A stretch of DNA of 64,000 nt from Paracentrotus lividus (lineage: Eukaryota; Echinodermata; Echinoidea; Camarodonta; Echinidae), in the NCBI GenBank assembly GCA_940671915.1, contig CALNVZ010003430.1, positions 17,855,824-17,919,823 on the forward strand. The letters are read 5' to 3'. The position numbers and the translations under genes are program-made. A model generated the notes under the pieces. It searched no databases. It was not told the DNA's origin and saw only the letters and a program-made list of their open reading frames with translations. Below, one piece after another: positions 11,363 to 20,559 of the stretch (the stretch's first letter is position 1; every line of letters starts with the position of its first letter).

Positions 11363-11505
11363 TACAGTCGACTCCTGTTATAACGAGCATAGACACAATA
11401 TTCTCCTTGTCCTATGTCAAACATGTGCATAAGTGTGCATGTGTTCAGTGTAACACGGTATTTGGCTCGGTCTCAAGCACCTTGATGTTATGAGAGTGGA
11501 CTGTA
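11363..11505. mobile_element. pogo/Tigger-like MITE, copy 1
   Basis: Terminal inverted repeats TACAGTCGACTCCTGTTATA at the left and the inverse of TACAGTCCACTCTCATAACA at the right, TA at both ends. The terminus resembles pogo/Tigger elements (CAGT..A..CT.GTTATAACGA). About 143 bp, no coding capacity. Confidence 0.65.
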
Positions 11506-11641
11506 TTAGCTTACACGTACACATTGCTATTGTTCACTCTCACTCGGCATCACAACCATGCAGATCATACGACTCCACTACCTTCATATATCTCTTTCAT
11601 GGGAGAACTCCTAACTTGATATTGGCTACTTTTAAATATAA

Positions 11642-11840
11642 GTATTAAATCAGACAAACTTTACAAATTTAAGGAAAATTATTCAATAATGTTGATGAGG
11701 TTTATAATTCACCAGGCGGTCAGTCCTCAAAAAGACTATTGAGAGTGTCAGCTACTTCATAATGAAAGCATAAAATCAGATAAACTTTACCAATTTAAGG
11801 AAAATTGTTCAATCTTATTGATGAGGTTTATCAAATAGAC
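11642..11840 (+). repeat. Tandem duplication of about 126 bp
   Basis: The segment starting TTAAATCAGACAAACTTTAC (11646) recurs at about 11772 as TAAAATCAGATAAACTTTAC, each followed by TTTAAGGAAAATT.TTCAAT and GTTGATGAGG/ATTGATGAGG. Two copies, noncoding. Confidence 0.6.
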
Positions 11841-12341
11841 TTATTGAGAGAACAGAAGAGGAAGGAAGTGTTGAGAAGAGTAGGAGAGGCAAATTAGAGA
11901 AGAATGGAATTCTTTCTTGATAGAGTTCATAAATGGACTGTAATGAAAAGCAATATGTAAGGAAGGCTTGAAGTAGGGGAGAGGGCTCGACGTTCCAGAC
12001 ATCTCAACTGGAATGCCACACGAGCCTTTACTGTACTAACCGCATGGTGGACGATAATCCTCATTCTTCAATTGATAGGAAAGTTATGAATTATGTGATG
12101 AAAAAAAAATCATTTGAAGTCTAGTGCAGTATAAAAAAACAGTAAATATCCAGCACTAGATTATGAAACTTTCATTTTTTCCAAAATACAGCATGCCCCC
12201 CCCCCCAAAAAAAAAAAAAAAGTCCCTCTAATCCATCAATGAATAATTACCAACATAAAGTTAACATTTTAAATGATACAGGTTCTGAAAGAAATAAGAA
12301 CAAAGTCCAAAATGTGAAATATTTTATATGGTAACAAACCA

Positions 12342-12347
12342 TTTAAT
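12342..12347 (-). promoter_or_regulatory. Possible ATP5MF polyadenylation signal (ATTAAA)
   Basis: ATTAAA on the minus strand about 470 bases past the ATP5MF stop. I noticed no AATAAA between it and the stop codon. Weak evidence, because this hexamer is common in AT-rich DNA. Confidence 0.2.
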
Positions 12348-12817
12348 TCTGTATACTTTTTTCATCTGTGTTACACAGCACAATTAATAATACAAACGTC
12401 TACATAGCATGTAGTCAATACATGACTACAACTTGGGGTTGGTCAAGTTTTTCATTTCATCTCATGAGTCCTGTTTAACTTTTTTTCTTTTTCTTTTTTC
12501 TTTTTAGTTTTATCAATTCAATCAAAATGGGAACTGACTGAATACAAAAGATAGCTCGACAAGCAAATTTCATTGTGATATCTTTTTTAAGGACTCAAAA
12601 ATTGATTCTCAAACTAATCTTGCTTGAAATGAACCATGTTCATTCTGTATTCATATCATCTGTCCTTTCTCCTTGGGAATTGGTTGTGTGGACTATTAGT
12701 TCATGTTGATAGTGGTCGTGGAATCCATGTACAATGGGGATTACTTCAATGAAGTCCGATGCTAGGTAGAGGAATTGTGAAGATTGCAGAGGTCAGGTCA
12801 AAATAGGGCAGTGCTCA

Positions 12818-15800
12818 TCACCAGTGGTGTTTCCTGAGACGGTGTTCCTCTGTAAACAAGAGAAAATGGATAAAAGAATTAGGATTAGAGTGGTTTTTAA
12901 CCCTTCATAAGTCACTTTTTTTTATAAGTCAAAGCTATTTCTTCAGCCGAAACTCCTAAAAGATTCCAAAAAAGGTGGACTGTAAATCAAAGATGAAAGA
13001 AGGTAACAGTACAGTCCACTCCTATTACAATGGGTAAAGATTTAAGATTTTGTTTTGTTTGAGCAATTTCTCCAGGTCCCAATTTAAAACTTTCAAATCT
13101 CTTCAGAGACTGAGTAACAAATCATTTGGCTTGATCCTTAACACCTCATTACAATGGGAGTGGACTGTAATGACATACTGTATAAGTCAATATTTTCACG
13201 ATTTTGGGCTAGAGCAAAATTTAACGATTTTGGTGATGATTTCTTTCCTATATATAGCCTTGTATTGAAGTGGAAATTTTCGCGATGTCTGACTTGCGAA
13301 ATTCGCGAAAAATAAAGTCACCGAAAAAATAAATACTTATACAGTATGTTATTAAGTAATTTAATAGATTTCTGTACCCTTAGAACATCATAATGAGAAT
13401 TATTTACACATAACAATTTTCATTGTGACAGTAACTAAAATGTTGAAATTAAGTTTCTATTTTGATGGTTCCAAAATATAACAATCAACAACGGAGATAC
13501 AATTTGTCACAATGGATGGCAAATTAACACATGACTCACTAACATGGGACACAACTATATCTTCGTTTTGAATGGATTTATCTGCATTCTATCTATCGGT
13601 TAACCATTTGGAGTTACACTTACTTTCAACTTTGTAGCGCCACATGTAGTTGAGGATGACAAATGTTGCTATAAATTGGCCGACTGGAGCTACATTGCCT
13701 CGTACTACGTTGATGTATCTATTGTAATACCTTGTACGACCTGCAAGAACAGATAAGATGAAATGCTACTAGAACAAATGTGTCTAATCATTATTACAAC
13801 ATGTTTATACATACATGTTGTACATAGTACAGCATGAACGATGTTGATGTGCCTCATAATGATATGACAGGATGATTTGAATCACTTTTAAATTTGAAAA
13901 AGAAAATAATAAATTTTTAAAAAAAGAATTGGGTATATTTTGTGTAACTGATGTATCAACAGTCAGAGCAAACTATCATCACTCAGCAATATCAACCCAT
14001 CAGTGTTAATGTAGCACTGTTGCTTGGCCTTAGACTACCATTGGTCTTTACGATCAGGTAAAGAGGGTAGAATAGGTTCAAAGACAGTGCAAAATATATC
14101 AAAATACATCAATCTACACAGAACTCATTTCAAATGGTTAATGGAAGGGCCAATCAAATGCATTAAATTACTAAATGAGTGACAGACCATAACTACTGTA
14201 TTGCAGAGATTACCCTCGGCCCTACATACACATATATTTGTTGTGTCAGATCTTACCTCTTCCTAGGGCTCTAATCAGACCACCTGGAGTGAAGGAGCAG
14301 GTTGACAACCATTTAGGAAGCTGACCAAGCTTCACCTCACCAAGTCTCAACTCTGCAATACCTGCAAAAAGCAAAAAATATCATTAAACATTAAAGTCAT
14401 ATATGTATTTCTAGATGGACAAGAAACCACCATTATTATTATTATTATTAAGATTCACATCGCTAAGTCTCAAATCCGTAATACCTGCCAAAACCACAAA
14501 ATATCATTCAACATCATAGTTAAATATTCAGAGGAGAAGAGTTGAGTATTGCTAAAGAAAACTCTTGAAGCTAACAGAGCTTCACCTAATTCTGAACTAT
14601 GCTTAGCAATACCTGCCAAAAACCCGAAATATCATTGTTGAACATTCTATTTTAGAGCGCATCCCACAAAAAGAGGAACCAATGCAGTCAGTTATTTTTC
14701 TAGATGACAGCAAACAATTCATGAAATATATAACACATTATTTCAAATTTCAGTGAAAAATATAATTTTAAAACATAAATTTTCAAGTTATAAAAATCTG
14801 TGTAACTGATGCACCAACACACAGAGCAAACTATTGTCACTCAGCAATATCAACACATCAGTGTTAATGTAGCACTGTTGTTTGGCCTTAGACTACCATT
14901 GGTCTTTACCATCAGGCAAAGAGGGTAGAATAGGTTCAAAGACAGTGCAAAACAACCCTAAAATAATGACCAAAAGTAGCAAATATCATCAAGACAAAAT
15001 AATTTCTACACAAGGCAGATTTTACTGCATCACTGTGTCTCCAATGTATATTTATGTCTAGCTCAGTGGCTGTAAATCAATCATTTATCAAATGGAAACG
15101 GTAGACCCTACTGATTTTATGGAGATCTGTGGATTCAAGAAATCTTGAAGGAATCCCAACAAATTTGGTACCATTGGAAAGCTTGTGAAATTGAGAAAAG
15201 AAATAAACTCATTATGTAAAATATTAACGAATATAGTCGTGTGTTATGAACTCGCCAACCAAAAAGGGTGGTGCTGTTACGCTTTTTGCTAATTTTCAGC
15301 ATTAATTTGTCAATATTTTCAAAAGTAAGAAAGTTTATGTAACAAATTTGATCTCATTTTGAAGTTATGTTACTGTGCTAGCTCGCTGTGAAGTTTCATT
15401 GTTCTAGGTAACATATTGGTGGAGTTACAATGGTTTAAGTTTGGGGGAGTAGGGGTGGTGCCGGAAGCGGAGACGCCGGAAGCGGAGACGCCTGTACAAA
15501 GTCAATGGGAAATTTTGCATTTCGTGGTAGATTTGGGGAAAACTTGAATATCTCTGTCAAATTTTGGGTTACGATTATAAATTTGGTACCAAACTAAAGC
15601 TTATAAACTGCTTTATACCAGGAGATCACTGAACAATAGATTTGATGTTATAATAGTGCCCAGGAAGACTCAGCAATCATTATTTGACCTAAAAATGCGA
15701 TGCCTCCTGTACAAAGTCATTAGGAATTAGAGGTATTGTAGTACCGTTGGGAAAACTGCAATATCTCTGCCAAATTTTAATCTATGATTGTAAATTTAGC

Positions 15801-18069
15801 ACCAAATTAAAGCTTATAAACTGCTTTATACCATCATATCACTTAAACCATATGTTTGATGGTGCAACAGTACTTGACAGGACCACCCCCTCATGAATTA
15901 AAAAAAAAAACTATTTTTCAGGGCTAAATTTAAGATCATTATATTTTTCTTTCTAAAATTGTATACCATAATGAATTCTACCTTGTTTGAAGGGTCTGAA
16001 TATTATCTACCAGAATGTAATGATATAAACCATATTTGGGGGACTATAGATGACTTGATGATATAAACAATGAAAATTAAAAAAAATATATAAATTTCTT
16101 GAAATTTTCTTCATAACTTTTTTATCTTACACCTGGTATAATTTTTCAATGCAGATTTAGATTCCTTGAGCAATTTCCTTTCTGAAAATGTAGTTTTGAT
16201 ATTATAGGGGGTATAATTTTCGAGATACAGGTCCTTAAAGAGAAAAAAGAGCTGTTTGTAGTCAAATTGGCATGCAACGCAAAAGGCGGCGAACTTATAA
16301 CACGTGGCCATATTCAAATTTACAGAGGGAAACATGCAGATTTTGTTCTGTAAAAAGAGACAAAGTCTGAGTAGGGAGATCGGTGTCTTTGATATTTTCA
16401 AGGGATCCACACAAATTTGATATCAGTGGAAAACTCGTGAAATAAGAAAAAGAATGGTGCTTAGTTTTCTCCATGGAGAAACCCAACTTGACTTAAATAA
16501 ATATGCCGTAAAGAAAATAACAAGACTAAGAAGATCCCATGATGAACTGTACGAGGTCATTTCGAAGTTCATCACGACCACCCAGCTGGCTAACTCCTTC
16601 TTCCCCGACGCAATCTCCCACTGGAATAGTCTCACAGTCGATGCTGTATCCTCCAGAAGCACTGACATACTCAAAGTAAAACTAAACATGCAAAACAAAA
16701 CAGAGCAATAATACCCCCACTCTCGTCAGCCCCGAGTTACCCTTCCTGGCGGAGGACTTCAGGGATTGGAACTACAAGGTACAAGGTACATCAACTCATT
16801 ATGTAAAATATTGACAGACATGTTCCAATTTACAAGGAAGAATGTGCAGATTTTGTTCTGCAGCAACAGCAGATTTCACGCACAAAAATGGAATGACATG
16901 ACAGGGACACCAAATTCACTGCGCCACTGCGACCGACGCTGAAAGTCCCGGTTTGCTGCTCATCAGTCACTCGAGCGACTAGAACACTAAATTCATTTCC
17001 GGAATGGGATTGGAATTTGGCTAAACTGCGAGTGCGCTTTTGCGGAGGTGAACAGCACAGACATTTTTTAAACGGACATGCATGCAGATCACGGAAAAAA
17101 GTCTACCATTCCGCTTTTACAGAAATAGAGAACAATGCATTTTGATTATTGGGCGCTCTGATTAGCTACTGGTAGCTATCGCGAGGAGCTCCGCCTCCCG
17201 GTTGCGATGACTGAAGTGCGTTGACCGTAACTGAACAACGCGATTCAGCTGTTCCCGATAAAGACCGCTTTGTCGTGCGCGCTGTCAATCATAACCAAAT
17301 TGGACCCATTTCGCAAGAAAAACTGCAAGACGCGACTTCAAAAACGGTTGGGCGTAGACCCACTCTTCCAATATTTTTTAGAATAAAGAAGAGAAATATA
17401 AAAAAGGAACTTCAACGAATCCACTGTCGGACGTACGCCCAATATTTCAAAACGCATAAAGAAATGAGGACTTACCAAAAAAATAAATGACAAATCTAAA
17501 TTTTATCGTGACTATTGTTCATTGGAAGGCACAATGGTAGTGTATTTCATATGCTAATTCGTGATCATTCGAGCGTCATGCATAAATTACTAAATTATGG
17601 AGGAACTTTTCTCCGTGCAGATGCAGAGATTGTCTTTTTGAATCTTATTTGACAAGACAAATCTTCCTGGAATTTTCTTAAAACAATACACAGGAACCAA
17701 ATGAGAGAGGCGGCAAGGGAACGTGAGCAGGCTGAACTGAAGCCAGTGCCAGCCAGTGAAGTCCTTGTCGCCATGCAATGCGACAGTGCGCATGACGCCT
17801 GACCGGCCCGCCGACCACCCGACAGACGGGCCGGTGAACATGGTGAAAGAACCCATGCATACCGGTGAAAATTGACGTGACTGAAGCAACGGATTTAAAG
17901 GGGAACTGTTGGTTTATAGTGTTAAATTCAGAATACCTAAATACATTCATATACAGTGAAAATAACTAGCAATAAATCACACGCATCCAATTAACGACAA
18001 TCACAAGCAATACCAAATATTTTGTCATTCTAAAGCGAATTCCAACATTTTCTTACCCTTGTCCGCCAT
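12818..18069 (-). CDS. ATP5MF: ATP synthase F(o) subunit f, mitochondrial (4 coding exons)
   Basis: Small inner-membrane subunit of the mitochondrial ATP synthase membrane sector, involved in complex assembly and dimer contacts (family knowledge). Exons read on the minus strand: 18069-18057, 14361-14257, 13740-13624, 12849-12818. All junctions are GT-AG and phases fit, giving 88 aa ending in TGA at 12820-12818. The protein starts MADKGIAELRLGEVKLGQLP. The segment LGEVKLGQLPKWL matches the family core (EVKLGELPSWI in human), followed by TPGGLIRALGRG, then RYYNRYINVVRG, a single membrane helix at about residues 57-74 (VGQFIATFVILNYMW), and a basic tail EHRLRKHHW like the human tail. Human subunit f is about 94 aa, so the length is normal. 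The first coding exon holds only 13 bases and intron 1 (3.7 kb) is full of repeats. Identification rests on my memory of the family; splice sites are seen directly. Confidence 0.93.
13010..13169. mobile_element. pogo/Tigger-like MITE, copy 2 (ATP5MF intron 3)
   Basis: Left TACAGTCCACTCCTATTACA, right inverse ending AATGGGAGTGGACTGTA. 160 bp with TA ends, same family as 11363-11505 and 49399-49583. A further end-like GGTGGACTGTA lies at 12974-12984, so a second degraded copy may abut it. Confidence 0.7.
13176..13346. mobile_element. CGCGAAA-type MITE, short copy
   Basis: Terminal TACTGTATAAG and CTTATACAGTA enclose sequence rich in TTTTCGCGA/TCGCGAAAA. Same family as the longer copy at 35201-35614. 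It begins only 7 bp after the MITE at 13010-13169. Confidence 0.6.
13936..14100 (+). repeat. Dispersed direct repeat, copy A (ATP5MF intron 2)
   Basis: About 160 bp starting TGTGTAACTGATG and including CTTAGACTACCATTGGTCTT and AGAGGGTAGAATAGGTTCAA. Nearly identical to 14801-14955 in intron 1. The two copies flank exon 2 in the same orientation. Confidence 0.8.
14331..14645 (-). repeat. Threefold repeat of the ATP5MF exon 2 acceptor region
   Basis: The functional copy (14331-14390) and two degenerate copies (about 14448-14510 and 14570-14645) share, on the plus strand, a core like AAGTCTCAACTCTGCAATAC followed by CTGCMAAAA and AAATATCATT. Copies 2 and 3 preserve the CTGC/GCAG acceptor-like dinucleotide context but no full exon. 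They lie upstream of exon 2 in the transcript. Confidence 0.65.
14801..14955 (+). repeat. Dispersed direct repeat, copy B (ATP5MF intron 1)
   Basis: Second copy of the block at 13936-14100, roughly 90% identical by eye, about 865 bp away across exon 2. Suggests a local segmental duplication or two insertions of one element. Confidence 0.8.
15470..15890 (+). repeat. Tandem repeat of about 215 bp, two copies
   Basis: Copies at about 15490-15690 and 15700-15890 share CTGTACAAAGTCA, CAATATCTCTG.CAAATTTT, GATTGTAAATTT and AAGCTTATAAACTGCTTTAT. Noncoding, within ATP5MF intron 1. A short GGAAGCGGAGACGCC duplet precedes the first copy. Confidence 0.7.
16449..16790 (+). mobile_element. 5'-truncated LINE 3' end (Jockey/RTE-like)
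   Basis: Open frame 16454-16711 reads KKITRLRRSHDELYEVISKF, FFPDAISHWNSLTVDAVSSR and DILKVKLN before TAA. This is the usual C terminus of arthropod/echinoderm LINE ORF2 ('RRSH...Y......F..SFFPR.I..WN.LP..VV...S...FK..L'). The 3' end carries a short AAGGTAC-type repeat tail. It splits an older repeat: matching flanks occur together at 15160-15235. Confidence 0.75.
16880..18050. other. ATP5MF intron 1, promoter-proximal part
   Basis: No second gene supported. A 89-codon plus frame (17221-17490) has no recognisable domain. GC-rich patches at 17160-17215 and 17780-17840 contain CpGs, consistent with a promoter-proximal region. Confidence 0.4.
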
Positions 18070-18073
18070 GATG
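18062..18073 (-). promoter_or_regulatory. YY1-like motif over the ATP5MF start codon
   Basis: The start codon lies in CATCATGGCGGAC. The ATGGCGG core matches the YY1 consensus often found just downstream of transcription starts of housekeeping and nuclear-encoded mitochondrial genes. It is a short match, so chance is possible. Only about 110 bp separate it from the foldback element upstream. Confidence 0.35.
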
Positions 18074-18177
18074 AAAATTAGGGATAGTTGCTCTCATCTA
18101 ACGTAGAGGACATGTACAGCAAACATGACAGAAATACGTATACGGAGCTCGAAATCCTACCAATTTTCAATGGTAAA

Positions 18178-19233
18178 AGACCTATTGGTCTACAACCTAT
18201 TGGTCCATCCACTAGCCAATACGTCTACCTCCATTCAGTCTAAACCCTAATCGTCCACTAACCATTTGGTCTACACCCAATTGGTCCACTAACCATTTGG
18301 TCTACACCCAATTGGTCCACTAACCATTTGGTCTACACCCAATTGGTCCACTAACCATTTGGTCTACATCCAGTTGGTCCACTGGTCTACATCGATCCGA
18401 TTGGTCCAATAACCATTTGGTCTACATCCAATTGGTCCACTAACCATTTGGTCTACAACCAATTGGTCCACGAACCATTTGGTCTACAACCAATTGGTCC
18501 TCTAACCATGTGGTCTATCAATTATTGAATAGGGAGGGCGGACAAAATATTTTATCCAAGTTTCCCTCGATCAGCGAAATTGGGGGAGGGAGGGTTATAC
18601 AGGTAAATTTTAAGGAATTTTTTATTTTATTTTTTTTTTAATTTATTTATATTTTTTTATCCGCCTACTGTGTGCAAACTGCAAACATTTGAAGGCAATT
18701 TGACTTTTGCTCCTAATTAAAGGCTCACATCGGGGAAAAATTGACAGTCGCGTATCTATTTGCAACACCCAATTTTATTCTCTGTCACAAAGGGCGAGCA
18801 AGAAGGTACACTCTAATTTGTTCACGTCACGCTGGCCGAGCAATATGCGGGGGGGGGGGGGGGGTGTCCAAAAATTCGGCCGTCATACAAGGCTTATGGG
18901 TACACTGTAAAAAAAATATATATATATTTGTATTTTTACAGCAAATCTGCTGTCAGCAGAGTCGCCATAAAAAATGTACATTGTAATTCAAAAAACACTT
19001 TGGTTGTAAATTTCTTCTGCAAATAATTTACATGAGAAATACAAAATATACATCGGGAGTAACACATTTGTTCCGTTTTAACCAAAATAAGTAAGCTTTA
19101 GAACTCTAATGATTTTTTTCCCTTCTCTTTCATAAATTCTTAGAGGAGAAATTTACAACAAAACTGTTTTTTAAATTACATTTTTGTATATGGCGACTCT
19201 GCTGACATCACTTTGCTTGTTTTTTTTTCTTCT

Positions 19234-19284
<51 letters not shown>

Positions 19285-20555
19285 GTGTATGCTTAAGGGG
19301 GTCACGCGGTATAAAAATGTTTTTTCTTCCTTTGACTTTTGTTACTTTTTGCTAAATTTGGCGCCCCTTGGGCACCTACCCGGGGGCGCGCGGCCTGGGT
19401 CCCGAGGGCCCCCAGAATACGCGCATGTTTGTTTATTATCAGTTTTCACCTCTCTTAAAATAATTTTGCATGTTTCAAAATGTCACAAAATGAGGCTGCG
19501 AGCAAAAAAAAAAAAAAAAAAAAAAAAATCAATCATATCATTTTATCGATCGTAGGTCTTAGTGTTACAGGGCAAAGATTTGTACAGCCGTACTAATGTC
19601 TTACTTAAAGTGATTGAGTAACTTTCAAAAACAAGAGCAATTAGATCAACATTAAAAAAATTATATTGTTCCTACAGTAAAAACAAACTACTGAAAGTTT
19701 CAGATCTTAATGGAAGTCACTTAATACCTTAAATTAAACTGTGTAACAAACAATGCCAAGCATACAGCCGAACACCAGTACCCTCTGCTGCAAGTTCACT
19801 AGGCCGCTAGGGACGGGGGCTATACAACAGGAAATGGGTGTATGTCGTGCCATGTGGAAAAAGCACACGGTTTTATAAACCATCCGGTGTTGGTTTATAA
19901 AATTTGAGTATGAAATCATTGATATCTCGAAGGTAGGCCTATAGTAAGCAATTAGCTTGGAATTTTGAAGAGATATCAGACTGACCTTAATGTTTATAAT
20001 TATGTTGGCAAAATAAGCTAAATCGAATAAAATATGATTTGAATATTATTCAATTACATCCCTTTAATCATAGAAAGAAAAAACGGTGCTGAAAGTTTTG
20101 ACAAATTCATACAATTGCTAATTAAGAGACCAAGGATGCCTAGTAGCCTACATGCAAACAATTGGATGTGGACCAAACGCTTAGTAGACCAATTGGATAT
20201 GGACCAAATGCCTAGTAGACCAATTGGATGTGGACCAAATGCCTAGTAGACCTATTGGTTGTGGACCAAACGCCTAGTATTGGATGTGGACCAAATGCCT
20301 AATAGACCAATGGGTTGTGGACCAAATGCCTAGTAGACCAATTGGTTGTGGACTGAACGCCTAGTAGACCAATTAGATGTGGACCAAACGCTTAGTAGAC
20401 CAATTGGATGTGGACCAAACGCCTAGTAGACCAATTGGATGTGGACCAAATGCCTAGTAGACCTAATGGTCAATGGACCAAATGGTTGTAGACCAAATGG
20501 AAGTAGACCAACTAGTAGTAGACCAATAGGTTGTAGACCAATAGGTTACAAACCT
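18178..20555. mobile_element. Large foldback element with TTGGTCYA minisatellite arms
   Basis: Left arm 18181-18530: a 31-bp unit made of two half units, CCATTTGGTCTACA and CCAATTGGTCCACTAA, with 19 GGTCY motifs. Right arm 20150-20550 carries the inverse (GTGGACCAAATGCCTAGTAGACCAATT). The outer 35 bp of each arm are nearly exact inverted repeats: CCTATTGGTCTACAACCTAT on one strand in both. The 1.6-kb core has no convincing ORF and contains a nested MITE at 18900-19289. The left edge is about 110 bp from the ATP5MF start codon. Confidence 0.8.
18900..19289. mobile_element. MITE nested inside the foldback element
   Basis: Terminal TACACTGTAAAAAA and its inverse TTTTTTACAGTGTA. The sub-terminal arms pair over more than 100 bp (CAGCAGAGTCGCCAT...GTAAATTTCT). 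The right arm carries a T run of about 50. No ORF apart from low-complexity shadow frames. Confidence 0.75.
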
Positions 20556-20559
20556 TTTC

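Noticed and set aside
17221..17490. 89-codon plus frame in ATP5MF intron 1
   Set aside because: No recognisable domain, no splice or conservation support, opposite strand to the host gene.
18181..18530. Regular array resembling a CRISPR
   Set aside because: No unique spacers; continuous 31-bp minisatellite in a eukaryotic genome with an inverted partner array.
19184..19555. 123-codon plus frame with poly-F
   Set aside because: Translates the long T run of the nested MITE and adjoining repeats; no domain.
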